From Bacteroidales bacterium (GTDB lineage: Bacteria > Bacteroidota > Bacteroidia > Bacteroidales > Tenuifilaceae), in assembly GCA_016931855.1 (NCBI GenBank), contig JAFGDZ010000081.1:62001-126000 (forward strand): a stretch of DNA of 64,000 bases. The letters run 5' to 3'. Of the stretch, positions 26,666 through 35,777 are shown piece by piece; position 1 is the first letter of the stretch, and every line of letters starts with the position of its first letter. The position numbers were made by a program, and so were the translations under genes. Under the pieces are notes generated by a model. The model did not search any database. It was given only the letters and a program-made list of their open reading frames with translations, and was not told the origin of the DNA.

Positions 26666-27799
26666 ATTCAACCCCTCTGGCGTAGGAATTTTAAAAATTT
26701 TCTGGCCTAGGAAGTCCTCTATTCTATCGAAAGAGCGCTTGTCCTTCTTATGAACAAAGGTAAGGGCTACGCCGTCGGATTGGGCACGTGCTGTACGGCC
26801 AATGCGGTGTACGTAGTCCTCTGGGTCGGAGGGGACATCAAAGTTTACCACAAGGTCAATATCCTCAATGTCAATTCCTCTCGAAATAATGTCGGTGGCT
26901 ACAAGTACCTGTATGCTCCTGTTTTTGAACATTCTAAGAACCTCTTCGCGCTCCTTCTGGTCTAAATCGGAATGGATTGCTTTGGCTACTATATCGGTTT
27001 GCTCAATGGCTTTAAGAATGGCCTTAACCTTTACTTTTGTTGATGCAAAAACGATAACGCTTTTTACGTCTGCTTTGCCAACTAGCAGCGACTCTAGCAG
27101 CGATATTTTAAGATGCTCCTCTACCACGTACACGGCTTGAAGCACGTTTTCGGCAGGTTTTGATACCGAGATGTTAATCTCCTCTGGCGATTGCATAATC
27201 TTTTTGCCCATCTGCCTAATCTTGTCGGGCATAGTGGCCGAGAAGAGTAGCGTTTGCCGTTTCTGGGGCAGAAGGGCTACAATGCCCATTATGTCCTCGT
27301 AAAAACCCATGTCCAGCATGCGGTCGGCCTCATCAAGAATAAGGTGCTCAACGCGGTTTAGCTTAACGTAGCCCAGCTTTATGTGCTGTATAAGTCGCCC
27401 CGGGGTGGCAACAACAAACTCGGCTCCATTCTCAATGGATGTGCGTTGCTGGGACCAGTCGTTGGAGTCGTTCCCACCGTAAACGGCAATGGAGCTAACT
27501 GGCGCAAAGTAGCCAAAGCCTTCCAGCTGCTGGTCTATTTGAATAGCTAGCTCGCGGGTAGGAACAATTATCAGCGTGTTAATGTAGTTGAGCTTAATGG
27601 GCAATAGCGCCAATTTGTTTATAATAGGCAGCAGAAAAGCAGCTGTTTTGCCCGTTCCGGTTTGGGCGCAGCCAATTAAATCTTTTCCTTCTTGTATTAT
27701 TGGTATGGCCTTTTCCTGAATTGGCGTGGGTGTAGAAAACCCGATGGCATTTATGCCATTCATCACATCGGGGTGAAAGTTGAATGAATCGAATGTCAA
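26654..27799 (-). CDS. DEAD-box RNA helicase, RhlE-type
   Basis: ATP-dependent RNA helicase. The 381-residue two-RecA-domain core has the Q motif GFSTPTPIQEKAI, motif I CAQTGTGKTAA, Ia PTRELAIQ, II LDEADRMLDMGF, III FSATMP, IV VIVFASTK, V ATDIISRGIDI and VI HRIGRTARA. It lacks the long basic C-terminal tail of many RhlE proteins, ending soon after QKIFKIPTPE. The family N-terminus MTFDSFNFHPDV shows that translation begins at a TTG (27797-27799); no ATG is in reach. A -7 box at 27894-27901 predicts a leader of about 90 nt. Confidence 0.93.
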   Translation of the reverse strand: MTFDSFNFHPDVMNGINAIGFSTPTPIQEKAIPIIQEGKDLIGCAQTGTGKTAAFLLPIINKLALLPIKLNYINTLIIVPTRELAIQIDQQLEGFGYFAPVSSIAVYGGNDSNDWSQQRTSIENGAEFVVATPGRLIQHIKLGYVKLNRVEHLILDEADRMLDMGFYEDIMGIVALLPQKRQTLLFSATMPDKIRQMGKKIMQSPEEINISVSKPAENVLQAVYVVEEHLKISLLESLLVGKADVKSVIVFASTKVKVKAILKAIEQTDIVAKAIHSDLDQKEREEVLRMFKNRSIQVLVATDIISRGIDIEDIDLVVNFDVPSDPEDYVHRIGRTARAQSDGVALTFVHKKDKRSFDRIEDFLGQKIFKIPTPEGLNEKN

Positions 27800-27893
27800 T
27801 GTTTGATTCTTGTTAGTTAGCTTTACTTGGATTGTGCACCATTAACCTGTTGCTTAGGTTTTTGTGTAGTGCTTTACTTTGATGTAACAACTG

Positions 27894-27901
27894 CAAAATT
27901 A
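27894..27901 (-). promoter_or_regulatory. -7 promoter element of the RhlE-type helicase
   Basis: Minus-strand TAATTTTG fits TAnnTTTG. Confidence 0.5.
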
Positions 27902-28097
27902 GCTTTTTAGTTTGAATTTGAATGGTATAACCCAATCCTCCTTCCCTTTTTTGATAGAATGTTAAATTTTTATTTCGAGTTTTTAGCCTAGCCGTAAGCT
28001 GCTTTGGCAAAAGAGGAACAACGGGTTGAGGGGGTTTTTGCATAACTTGTTCGTGTGCTGATAGTTTGACTCTTTTCTTATACTTCATCCCTTTTAG

Positions 28098-28105
28098 TAC
28101 ATTTG
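28098..28105 (+). promoter_or_regulatory. -7 promoter element of the HAD nucleotidase gene
   Basis: TACATTTG fits TAnnTTTG; a TTTG lies at 28065-28068 but at longer than usual spacing. It favours the ATG at 28130 over the earlier in-frame start at 28103, which overlaps it. Confidence 0.5.
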
Positions 28106-28129
28106 TGGTTTAGAATAAACAGATGTGTA

Positions 28130-28849
28130 ATGAGTTTTTCACTTTTTGGTTTAGGTAGAAAGAGGTATAAGCATGTTTTCTTCGATCTGGATAGAACCCT
28201 CTGGGATTTTGAGCAGAACATGGTTGAGACCCTGCGCGATATTTTCCGTGAGCACAGCCTTGATAGGTCAATTCCTTCTTTTAACGATTTTCTGGAGTCC
28301 TTTACTACGCACAACGAGCGCATGTGGGAGGAGTACCGTAGGGGAAATCTGCGTAAGGAGATTCTGCGTTTTAAGCGGTTTGAGCTAACCCTTGCCGAGT
28401 ATGGGATTAAGGATGTAACTCTGGCTAAAATTATTGGAGATCAGTACATTGAGATGTCGCCGCTAAAAACCGTGCTAATGCCTCACACAAAGGAGCTGCT
28501 GGCCTATTTGCATGGGAAGTATAACCTTTACATTATTACCAACGGCTTTAATGAGGTTCAAATGGTGAAGCTTACGCGCTCGGGCATTGCCGATTACTTT
28601 CAGCGTGTGGTAACCTCCGAAATGGCTGGGCATCATAAACCCAATGCAGAGGCGTTTGGTTACTCCCTATCGCAGGCAAATGCGCGTAAGAATGAGAGCA
28701 TAATGATTGGCGACGATTTGGCTATTGATATTGTTGGAGCTAGGGATTTTGGTATGGATCAGATTTACTACAACCCCAAAGCAACGCCTCATAACGAGAA
28801 GATAACCTACGAGGTTAAGTCGTTACTCGAAGTTACAGAAATACTATAG
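28130..28849 (+). CDS. yjjG: YjjG-family HAD pyrimidine nucleotidase
   Basis: Haloacid dehalogenase-type phosphatase that dephosphorylates (noncanonical) pyrimidine nucleoside monophosphates in the YjjG family. The 239-residue protein carries motif I HVFFDLDRTLWDFEQN, motif II YIITNGFNEVQ, Lys in HHKPNAEAFGYSL and motif IV IMIGDDLAIDIVGARDFGMD. The start at 28130 (MSFSLFGLGRKRYKHV) is chosen because an earlier in-frame codon overlaps the -7 box. It lies 44 bp upstream of the radical SAM gene. House-cleaning of damaged nucleotides is inferred from the family. Confidence 0.88.
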   Translation: MSFSLFGLGRKRYKHVFFDLDRTLWDFEQNMVETLRDIFREHSLDRSIPSFNDFLESFTTHNERMWEEYRRGNLRKEILRFKRFELTLAEYGIKDVTLAKIIGDQYIEMSPLKTVLMPHTKELLAYLHGKYNLYIITNGFNEVQMVKLTRSGIADYFQRVVTSEMAGHHKPNAEAFGYSLSQANARKNESIMIGDDLAIDIVGARDFGMDQIYYNPKATPHNEKITYEVKSLLEVTEIL

Positions 28850-28893
28850 TAGTTACATATAACCAGCTTTTAAGGCTTAAGAAAAATGTTTGC

Positions 28894-30198
28894 ATGAAAC
28901 ATCCACATAAAGTACCATACCTAGTTTGCAGCGATGATGAGGGTAATCTTTTTGAAGATGAGTCGTTACAAGTAGCGGCACGGGTTGGCAATAGCGTTAT
29001 TGCCCTTAAACCAACCGATTTTATTGAGCTCCCCTTTGGTAGCGATATGTTCCATTTGCCTGGGCGCATTCCGCTGGGAATAGACCCTGTAACCGGCGAG
29101 GTAAAGCAAAGCGAAATGGGCTATGCCTCGGCGGCATTTGTGGCTCCTGCGCACACGCAAACCCATTTGGCCGCATGGGTAACAGAACCCGGCGCACCCA
29201 CGCTACCCCTATACGCTTATACCGCACTTGGTTGGCTCGATGATAAGTTTTACACCACTGCCGTAAGGGTTGATCCCGATAGGCGGCAGGATTGCGACCA
29301 GTTTAACCAGAATGCGGTGGAGCGTAGCGCCAAGCGTGAGGTTAAGGCTAATAAGAACAATAGGCTACTTGCGCATATTGCCCATTGCGCAACGGTGTAC
29401 ATTTGCCCTGCTGCCCGTAACTACTTCCTAAACCGCTGGGAGGCTCCGCTTCCAACATCGCCTACATGCAACTCCCAATGCTTAGGATGTATATCGTACC
29501 AGCCCAAGGAGCACCCAATAACATCAACCCAAAACCGCATAACCTTTGTGCCCACACCAGAGGAGATTGCCGAAATAGCAACGGGCCATTTTGCCATTGC
29601 GCCTAACCCTATTGTTAGCTTTGGGCAGGGATGCGAGGGCGAACCCATACTGCAGTGGAAAACCATTAAGGAGTCCATTATCCTTATGCGGCAGGCAACC
29701 ACAAAGGGCGTAATAAACCTTAATAGCAATGCAAGCCTTCCCGATGCTGTAGATGAGCTTTGCAAGGCGGGGCTCGATAGCCTAAGGGTTAGCATGAATA
29801 GCGCTCGCGAAGAGCTTTATAACGCCTACTACAAGCCCCGCAACTACACCTTTTCCGATGTTAAGGAGAGCATGCGCGTTGCCCGCCGTAATGGCATTTG
29901 GGTCTCTATTAACTACTTTGTATTCCCAGGGGTAACCGATACCGAGGCGGAGTTTGAGGCGCTTTGCAATTTGATTGCCGACTGTAAAATTAACATGATA
30001 CAGTGGCGCAACTTCAATATCGATCCCGAGTGGTTTTACGAGAACGTTAAGGTTCCCCATGGTGGAGAAGCAATGGGGGTACGGGCACTTATGGATAGAA
30101 TTCGCGAAAAGTTCCCTCATATATACCATGGCTACTTTAATCCGGGCAAAGAGATTATTAACGATTACCTTCCACGGGTTAACACGTTAGACTGCTAA
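28894..30198 (+). CDS. Radical SAM protein with N-terminal extension, function unknown
   Basis: A 434-residue protein. Residues 1-185 form an unrecognised N-terminal domain with PFGSDMFHLPGRIPLGIDP and a Cys pair near 165-171. The radical SAM core begins with the cluster motif Cys192-x3-Cys196-x2-Cys199 (TCNSQCLGCISYQ), followed by VSFGQGCEGEPIL (GGE-like), LNSNASLP, and DSLRVSMNSAREELYNAYYK. The C-terminus has MIQWRNFNIDPEWFYE. The generic chemistry is reductive cleavage of SAM to a 5'-deoxyadenosyl radical; the substrate is unknown. It follows the HAD nucleotidase by 44 bp, and may be cotranscribed. Confidence 0.85.
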   Translation: MKHPHKVPYLVCSDDEGNLFEDESLQVAARVGNSVIALKPTDFIELPFGSDMFHLPGRIPLGIDPVTGEVKQSEMGYASAAFVAPAHTQTHLAAWVTEPGAPTLPLYAYTALGWLDDKFYTTAVRVDPDRRQDCDQFNQNAVERSAKREVKANKNNRLLAHIAHCATVYICPAARNYFLNRWEAPLPTSPTCNSQCLGCISYQPKEHPITSTQNRITFVPTPEEIAEIATGHFAIAPNPIVSFGQGCEGEPILQWKTIKESIILMRQATTKGVINLNSNASLPDAVDELCKAGLDSLRVSMNSAREELYNAYYKPRNYTFSDVKESMRVARRNGIWVSINYFVFPGVTDTEAEFEALCNLIADCKINMIQWRNFNIDPEWFYENVKVPHGGEAMGVRALMDRIREKFPHIYHGYFNPGKEIINDYLPRVNTLDC

Positions 30199-30300
30199 AA
30201 CCCACAGGGGTAATGCCTGTAGGGCATATAAACCTTCGCCTATTGTACCTCTGGTTAAACTTTTCCTGTTGATATAGGTTTAACTATACAGTAAATGTGT

Positions 30301-30335
30301 AGCAAAAGCGCCACAATTTGTTGGGGCTTTTTGCT
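30301..30335 (+). terminator. Possible terminator after the radical SAM gene
   Basis: AGCAAAAGC-CC pairs imperfectly with GGGGCTTTTTGCT across a 9-10 nt loop, about 100 nt past the stop codon. The stem has one mismatch region, so the call is tentative. Confidence 0.45.
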
Positions 30336-30485
30336 GCAATTAGCAGCTGAACATGGCTATTTTGCAGGCCTTGTAATATTGGCTTGTTTTTTGAAAGCAG
30401 GTGCTATGCTTAGCGTTAACAACTAGTGCAAATTTTTGGTGGATGCCGAAAAACCTTACGAGTAGGCGCAACTAATTTTTTTGAG

Positions 30486-31115
30486 ATGAAGTTCATTAAG
30501 CTATTCTTTGCATCGGCATTTTTACTGTCGATGGTGAGTGCAGCAAATGCTCAAATTTTTGTTGGGGGCAGTTTTAACTTTTCTTCTGAGATGCCTAAAA
30601 CCACTGCTGGCTCAACAACAACTGATGGAGATCGTGAAACTAATTTCACTTTAGCGCCAAGTGTTGGCTACTTTATGAGTGAAAAAATTGCTGTAGGGGC
30701 TAGCGTTAGCTATACCCTAGATAGAACCAAAGAGAGTGGTAGCCCTGAGACCATAGAGAGCAGAAGCATTTTTGGAATTGCTCCCTTTGCTCGTTACTAT
30801 GCTTTGCAAATGGGAAATGTATCGGTGTTTGCTCAGGGAACCCTAGCCCTTGGTTTTGGTTCAGAGACAACAAAGGTTGATGGAACAAAAAGTGATGGCC
30901 CTTCAATTTTTGCATTGGGTTTGAGTATAGCTCCTGCCATTTCCTATGATTTAGGGGAGAAGCTATCGCTAGAGGCTCGTTTGGGTGGCCTTTATTTTTC
31001 TCACTACAAGGAGTCTGGAGACGTTGCTGGTACAGATGTTTCTGTTGCTACTAACTCTTGGGGGCTTAATGCTAACCTATCAAGTATTAGCTTTGGTGTA
31101 ATTTACAAGCTATAG
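30486..31115 (+). CDS. Small outer membrane beta-barrel protein
   Basis: A 209-residue exported protein: signal peptide KLFFASAFLLSMVSAANAQ, then about eight amphipathic strands, ending SISFGVIYKL. It starts IFVGGSFNFSSEMPKT, the usual pattern of the Bacteroidota outer-membrane-barrel families. The start at 30486 is the Met directly before the signal peptide; the 20 codons open upstream do not look coding. It is monocistronic with a strong terminator. No function beyond a barrel can be given. Confidence 0.82.
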   Translation: MKFIKLFFASAFLLSMVSAANAQIFVGGSFNFSSEMPKTTAGSTTTDGDRETNFTLAPSVGYFMSEKIAVGASVSYTLDRTKESGSPETIESRSIFGIAPFARYYALQMGNVSVFAQGTLALGFGSETTKVDGTKSDGPSIFALGLSIAPAISYDLGEKLSLEARLGGLYFSHYKESGDVAGTDVSVATNSWGLNANLSSISFGVIYKL

Positions 31116-31135
31116 GCTCAGCTAAAGGCTTTAAT

Positions 31136-31170
31136 AAAAAAGTTCGGAGTAGGTACTCCGAACTTTTTTT
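31136..31170 (+). terminator. Terminator of the outer membrane barrel gene
   Basis: AGTTCGGAGT/ACTCCGAACT stem with a 4-nt loop, flanked by A5 and T8. Confidence 0.9.
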
Positions 31171-31282
31171 ATGGTGATTTTGGTTCTTTATGCTGAGTTT
31201 GGTAAGAGTACAGCATAGCTCTATGCGCCTAAATCTTGGCTATTTCTGCAAAATGCGCTGCTTCAATTTCCCTATCGCACGG

Positions 31283-32827
31283 CTAAAACGGCACTTCGTT
31301 ATCAAAGCTTTGGTTTGGCTTAATGTCAAAGGAAAAATCGTCGTGCCCATTGGTTTTAGGAGCCTCTTCGCTCATTTTTGAGCGGAAGGTAACCGAGGGA
31401 GGGCTATCGGCCGCACCCGCTTCCCCATAGGGTTGGTAGTCAACAAATTCAAGGTCAAGGAATCGGGCCTGCTCACTAATAAATCGCAGCCTAACATCGC
31501 CAACAGCACCGTTACGATGCTTTGCCACAATAATTTCGGCAACGCCCTGGGTGGAGTTTCCATCCTCATCCTCAAGTAATCCGTAGTACTCCGGACGGTG
31601 GATAAAGAGCACCATGTCGGCATCCTGCTCAATGGCACCCGACTCACGAAGATCCGATAGCTGCGGCTTCTTGTTGGTTCGCGACTCAACACCACGGTTT
31701 AGCTGCGATAGCGCAATAATGGGTACGTTTAGCTCCTTGGCAATAGCCTTTAGCGAACGCGAGATGGTACTAACCTCCTGCTCACGGTTGCCCTTGGTTT
31801 CTGGCGGCCCTGTCATAAGCTGTAGGTAGTCTATAACCACCATTCCTATGTCGTGCTGTGCTTTTAATCGGCGGCACTTTGCTCTAAACTCAAAAATGGA
31901 GAGGGCGGGGGTGTCGTCAATGTACACCTTTGCCTCGGTAAGGTTCTTTATTTTAACGGTGAGCTGCGCCCACTCGTGCGGGTCTAGCCTTCCTGAACGG
32001 ATTTTCTCCGAAGATAATCCTGACTCACTGGCAATTAAACGGTTAACTAGCTGCACGGCACCCATCTCAAGGGAGAATACGGCAACGGGGGTATTATGGT
32101 CAACCGCCATGTTACGTGCCATTGAGAGCACAAAGGCGGTTTTACCCATTGCGGGGCGGGCGGCTATAATAATAAGGTCGGTGCGTTGCCATCCGTTGGT
32201 CATCCTATCCAGTTCGGTAAAGCCCGATGGTACTCCGCTTAACCCATCCTCACGCTTGCCTGCCTCTTCAATAAGGTGAAGCGCCTCCTTTACAAGCAGG
32301 TTAATTGGCTGGCTATCGCGCTTAATGTTCCCTTCGGCAACCTTAAACAGCTCCATTTCGGAGTAGTCTAGCAGGTCGTCAACATCAACGGTATCGTCAA
32401 ATGCGCGTGTTTGAATATCGCTTGATACCCTAATTAGCTCCCTTTGAATATATTTTTGGGCAATAATTTTGGAGTGAAACTCAATGTGAGCGGCAGAACC
32501 CACGCGTGAGGTTAGCTGTGCAATAAAAACGGGGCCGCCTACCTCTTCAAGAAGGTTCTCTTTACGGAGCTCCTCGGTTACGGTAAGCATATCAATAGGC
32601 TCTAGCCTTCCGGAGAGATCCAGAATTGCTTTGAAAATTTTTTGGTGAGACTCCTTGTAAAAGCTCTCCACCTTAAGAATATCAACAATATCCAGCAGGG
32701 CATCCTTTTCAACCATTACTGCACCTAAAACAGCCTCTTCTAGCTCTACTGCTTGTGGTGGGATTTTTCCTAATTCAAGGCCTGCCAGCTGGGTTTTCTG
32801 CTGTCTTGAACCGCGTTTTTCTGCCAT
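31283..32827 (-). CDS. dnaB: Replicative DNA helicase
   Basis: Hexameric helicase at the replication fork. The 514-residue protein has the N-terminal primase-interaction domain (PPQAVELEEAVLGAVMVEKD) and a RecA-type C-terminal domain with Walker A IIAARPAMGKTAFVLS, Walker B VVIDYLQLM, ALSQLNRGVE and RESGAIEQDADMVLFIHRPEYY. No intein interrupts the usual insertion sites. The C-terminal 60 residues are an acidic, probably disordered tail ending in FDNEVPF, which resembles an SSB-type acidic tip. A -7 box at 32844-32851 gives a 14-nt leader. Confidence 0.96.
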   Translation of the reverse strand: MAEKRGSRQQKTQLAGLELGKIPPQAVELEEAVLGAVMVEKDALLDIVDILKVESFYKESHQKIFKAILDLSGRLEPIDMLTVTEELRKENLLEEVGGPVFIAQLTSRVGSAAHIEFHSKIIAQKYIQRELIRVSSDIQTRAFDDTVDVDDLLDYSEMELFKVAEGNIKRDSQPINLLVKEALHLIEEAGKREDGLSGVPSGFTELDRMTNGWQRTDLIIIAARPAMGKTAFVLSMARNMAVDHNTPVAVFSLEMGAVQLVNRLIASESGLSSEKIRSGRLDPHEWAQLTVKIKNLTEAKVYIDDTPALSIFEFRAKCRRLKAQHDIGMVVIDYLQLMTGPPETKGNREQEVSTISRSLKAIAKELNVPIIALSQLNRGVESRTNKKPQLSDLRESGAIEQDADMVLFIHRPEYYGLLEDEDGNSTQGVAEIIVAKHRNGAVGDVRLRFISEQARFLDLEFVDYQPYGEAGAADSPPSVTFRSKMSEEAPKTNGHDDFSFDIKPNQSFDNEVPF

Positions 32828-32843
32828 TTAAAAACTTTTTTTG

Positions 32844-32851
32844 CAAAGGTA
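32844..32851 (-). promoter_or_regulatory. -7 promoter element of dnaB
   Basis: Minus-strand TACCTTTG fits TAnnTTTG; predicted leader about 14 nt. Confidence 0.6.
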
Positions 32852-32976
32852 ACTTTTCGATTTATAATACGCTTGCAACAAAAATTTTTTTGGTGTAATG
32901 CTTTTTTGTTTGGCGCTATAACCTTGTATGTACAGCCGTTTGAATCTTGTTTGAATGGGGTTATCGGTTCTATTGC

Positions 32977-32984
32977 TATATTTG
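32977..32984 (+). promoter_or_regulatory. -7 promoter element of gldB
   Basis: TATATTTG fits TAnnTTTG. A TTTG at 32950-32953 could be the -33 box but is 23 bp away rather than 19-21. Confidence 0.55.
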
Positions 32985-33057
32985 TGCCACGGGTTGGGAT
33001 GTACCGTATTTTGGCCTTTGGAATTAATAGGATTGCTTCACACTAAAAAGATGTGTA

Positions 33058-34065
33058 ATGAAACAATTAGCTGTACTTGCAGTTGCTGTTGGTGTTTTGG
33101 TTGCATCATGCGGGCAACGGGGCGATGGAATCGACTTAAGCCAGTCGTCACTTCGTGTTGAGGTTAAGCGACTGGATAGCGCGCTATTCTCCATGCCAGT
33201 TGACAGTATAGATAGTTCAATTGCGCTGCTGCAGCAGGAGTATGGCACTTTTTTTACCCTTTTTACACAGGGGGTTATTGGCATTGGAACGCCAGAGAAT
33301 ACGGATTTTATTCCCTTACTCAAGAGCTTTGTTTCAAATAGCATGGTAAGGGATACTTACCTTGAGGTGCAGCGGGTTTTTACTGATAATCAAAAGCTTA
33401 ACAGGCAGTTAACTGATGCTTTTAAGCGCTATCAGCACTACTTTCCCAACGCCTACGTGCCAGAGGTTTACGGTTTTGTATCGGGCTTTAACAACTCAAT
33501 AGTACTAGCCGATAGCTGTATAGGTATTGGGTTTGATAGGTATTTGGGTCGCGATGCCGTTTACTATCCTCAGCTAGGCATTGCCCGGTATCTTATAAAT
33601 AATATGCATCCAGAGAAAATTCCCTCCGATTGTATTAGGGCTTGGGCTATAGGAACATTTGCCTTTAACGACTCAATAAACAACCTTGTTAGCCACATGG
33701 TTTACGAGGGGATGCTAATGCACTTTACTAAGCGGTTGCTACCAACGGAGCCCGATAGTCTGATATTTGGGTTTACTCAGCAGCAGGTGGAGTGGTGCTA
33801 TCAGAATGAGTCGCAGATGTGGACAACCCTTGTTGAGCAGAAGCTGCTTTTTGATACAAACGCATTCACCATTACAAAGCACATAAAGGAAGCCCCTTTT
33901 ACGCATAGCTTTAGTAAGGAGTCGCCTGGAAAAGCCTCCGTTTGGCTGGGATACAAAATTGTTGAGGCATACGTAAAAGCTAACCCTAAGGTAACCCTAA
34001 AGGAGCTTATGGCTATTACCAATTATCAATCAATCCTTAACAAGTCGAAGTATAGGCCAACGTAG
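33058..34065 (+). CDS. gldB: Gliding motility lipoprotein GldB
   Basis: Lipoprotein of the Bacteroidota gliding/type IX secretion gene set; required for gliding in Flavobacterium johnsoniae, mechanism unclear. The 335-residue protein has a lipobox VLVASCGQ (Cys19), then VEVKRLDSALFSMPVDSID, and the family's central region with FGFVSGFN-like VYGFVSGFNNSIVLADSCIG and GFDRYLG. GldB-type domains resemble zinc proteases in fold but no clear HExxH is visible. Many non-gliding Bacteroidales keep gldB, so motility should not be assumed. It is alone, divergent from dnaB. Confidence 0.9.
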   Translation: MKQLAVLAVAVGVLVASCGQRGDGIDLSQSSLRVEVKRLDSALFSMPVDSIDSSIALLQQEYGTFFTLFTQGVIGIGTPENTDFIPLLKSFVSNSMVRDTYLEVQRVFTDNQKLNRQLTDAFKRYQHYFPNAYVPEVYGFVSGFNNSIVLADSCIGIGFDRYLGRDAVYYPQLGIARYLINNMHPEKIPSDCIRAWAIGTFAFNDSINNLVSHMVYEGMLMHFTKRLLPTEPDSLIFGFTQQQVEWCYQNESQMWTTLVEQKLLFDTNAFTITKHIKEAPFTHSFSKESPGKASVWLGYKIVEAYVKANPKVTLKELMAITNYQSILNKSKYRPT

Positions 34066-34112
34066 TTTGGTGTTTATGACGTTAACACATAGGGCATTGC
34101 GATAATAGAGTG

Positions 34113-34979
34113 CTACAGTTTAATGGCTATTGCTTTAACCTCTTGATTAAACCTGCGGGAGCGGGTATAGTTGGTTTGCTTTAGTAGGTACTCACTCCTG
34201 CGTCTCCCGCCAAAGTAAAACTTCTCTAGCATAATGGCTCCGCCAGCATAGCCTGTAATGTAGTATCCGTTTAGTATTCCTAGCACGCCTAGCCCAAGTG
34301 CGGTGGCGTTTAGCGTAAAGTTAAAGGCTCCCTCTAGCGGTTTGCCCGCGTAGGCAATGCCTGCACCCGGTATAAAGCTAATCCAGAATAGCTTATTCTC
34401 GCTCTTTAGCTTGGGTAAATTCCTCTTTGAGTACAGCATATTTAGGGTGGCTACTAGGCTATCCTTCTGGTTTTGGGAAAATGTTGATTTGGCTATAACA
34501 TCACCCAACACGAGCTTTGCGTTGGCCCACTTATTCTGCTCATTTAGGGAAAGTGCTAAAAGGATGTCGTGCTTTGCCGAATAAAAAGGATTTTGCTGCT
34601 CTTTTAGCTGGCGAACTTCAAATTCGGCAAGCGTAAAGTCGCCATTCAGGTAGTAGCACAGCGCCTTCTCAAAGTGCACAATGTTTCTTGTAGAGTCGTT
34701 TAGAAAGAACAGAGGAATTCTTTGAAGGTTAGCAATAGCTGCGGTGTACTGTTTAAGTTGCTTTAGGCTGCTTGCTTTTTGCAAAAGGGCACTGTTCTTT
34801 AGCTGCGGGTTCTGTTCCAAGAAGTAAATACGCTCATACTCAATGGCTGCAAGAGTATAGTTTCCCGCAAGGTATAGGCTGTCGGCAAAATGCCCTGATG
34901 TGCTATTAGTTGAATACGTTACGAAGGGGAATGTGAATATGAAAAAGCACCCTGTAATTAATCGTTTTATCAAAGTCAT
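34113..34979 (-). CDS. Membrane protein with TPR-like N-terminus (paralogue of the upstream gene)
   Basis: About 288 residues: signal peptide or membrane anchor (LITGCFFIFTFPFVTYS), a helical repeat region with ADSLYLAGNYTLAAIEYERIY and KNSALLQKASSLKQLKQYTA, then a hydrophobic C-terminal segment with FISFIPGAGIAYAGKPLEGA-like sequence and a glycine-rich helix pair. The PGxGxxYAGKxxEG motif is shared with the gene just upstream, so the two are diverged tandem duplicates. The start was put at the ATG at 34979, before the signal-like segment, leaving a 74-bp overlap with the upstream gene. Function unknown; last gene of the LolA-like - YidD operon. Confidence 0.75.
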   Translation of the reverse strand: MTLIKRLITGCFFIFTFPFVTYSTNSTSGHFADSLYLAGNYTLAAIEYERIYFLEQNPQLKNSALLQKASSLKQLKQYTAAIANLQRIPLFFLNDSTRNIVHFEKALCYYLNGDFTLAEFEVRQLKEQQNPFYSAKHDILLALSLNEQNKWANAKLVLGDVIAKSTFSQNQKDSLVATLNMLYSKRNLPKLKSENKLFWISFIPGAGIAYAGKPLEGAFNFTLNATALGLGVLGILNGYYITGYAGGAIMLEKFYFGGRRRSEYLLKQTNYTRSRRFNQEVKAIAIKL

Positions 34980-35775
34980 CTTTGTACGCTTTAACGCTGT
35001 AAACACTTCCGTAAATATTAGCAGCATACGCTGCTGTAAAAAGGGAGCCCGAAACAATTGTTCCTGCACTTTTAGCTCCGCCCTTATTGTAGTTCTCTAT
35101 GGTTATTACACCTAGAATGGCCGTTGTTAAAAGCGCCGAGATGCCCTCGCCAACCTTTCCTGCGTAAATTTTCCCCAGCCCAGGTACAATGGCCGAGAGC
35201 GTACCTGCCAGCAGTGGCGATTTGGGCTTAAAACTGGTAATTTCCTTTCCTAGTTTGCTCAGCGTTTCCTGGTGTTCTGCTAGGTTATAGTTCTCGTGGG
35301 TAAAGCTTTGCTCCAGCTTAGTAAAGGTCTCTAAATCGCGGGCAAGCAATGCAATTCCAGCAAGTTCAAGACTGGCCAGCTCTTTAAGTTCAACGGTTAG
35401 GCTGTTGGTTTGTGTAATTACCTCCTTAGCGCTATTGTAGCTGCCAATGTGGGAGTAGCTTAGCGCACTAAAGAAGCGGGCTTTGTGGTAGAACTCTGTG
35501 GTGCTAGGCACTTTCTCAAGAAAAATTGCGGAGCTATCTAGCTGCTTTAGGTTGTAAAAAGCCCACCCTTTAAGGTATAGGTAGTTAGGATCCTGCTTGT
35601 TATGTTTATACTCCTTGCTGTTAAGGAATGTAATGGCATCCTTGTACAGATCGTTCCGTATTAGGTAGCTGCCAAAGGTCATATTCTCCTGCTGGGAGAA
35701 AGACTGAGCCTTTGTACTAGTACCAAAGCATATTAGGGCAACGCTGTAGAGTAAAAATCGTAAAAATGACTGCAT
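34906..35775 (-). CDS. Membrane protein with TPR-like N-terminus (first paralogue)
   Basis: A 289-residue protein with a signal peptide (FLLYSVALICFGTSTKAQS), helical repeats (LYKDAITFLNSKEYKHNK, YLKGWAFYNLKQLDSSAIFL, ARFFSALSYSHIGSYNSAKE) and a C-terminal membrane region containing IVPGLGKIYAGKVGEGISAL, which also occurs in altered form in its downstream neighbour. The pattern of periplasmic repeats plus a short two-helix membrane hairpin suggests a scaffold. The start lies 2 bp past the YidD stop codon, so the genes are probably coupled. No catalytic motif is visible. Confidence 0.78.
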   Translation of the reverse strand: MQSFLRFLLYSVALICFGTSTKAQSFSQQENMTFGSYLIRNDLYKDAITFLNSKEYKHNKQDPNYLYLKGWAFYNLKQLDSSAIFLEKVPSTTEFYHKARFFSALSYSHIGSYNSAKEVITQTNSLTVELKELASLELAGIALLARDLETFTKLEQSFTHENYNLAEHQETLSKLGKEITSFKPKSPLLAGTLSAIVPGLGKIYAGKVGEGISALLTTAILGVITIENYNKGGAKSAGTIVSGSLFTAAYAANIYGSVYSVKAYKDDFDKTINYRVLFHIHIPLRNVFN

Positions 35776-35777
35776 TA

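Noticed and set aside
27813-28088. Minus-strand 91-codon open frame between the helicase and the HAD gene
   Set aside because: It overlaps the predicted helicase promoter box at 27894-27901, has low-complexity composition and no recognisable family. It is more likely the helicase leader region.
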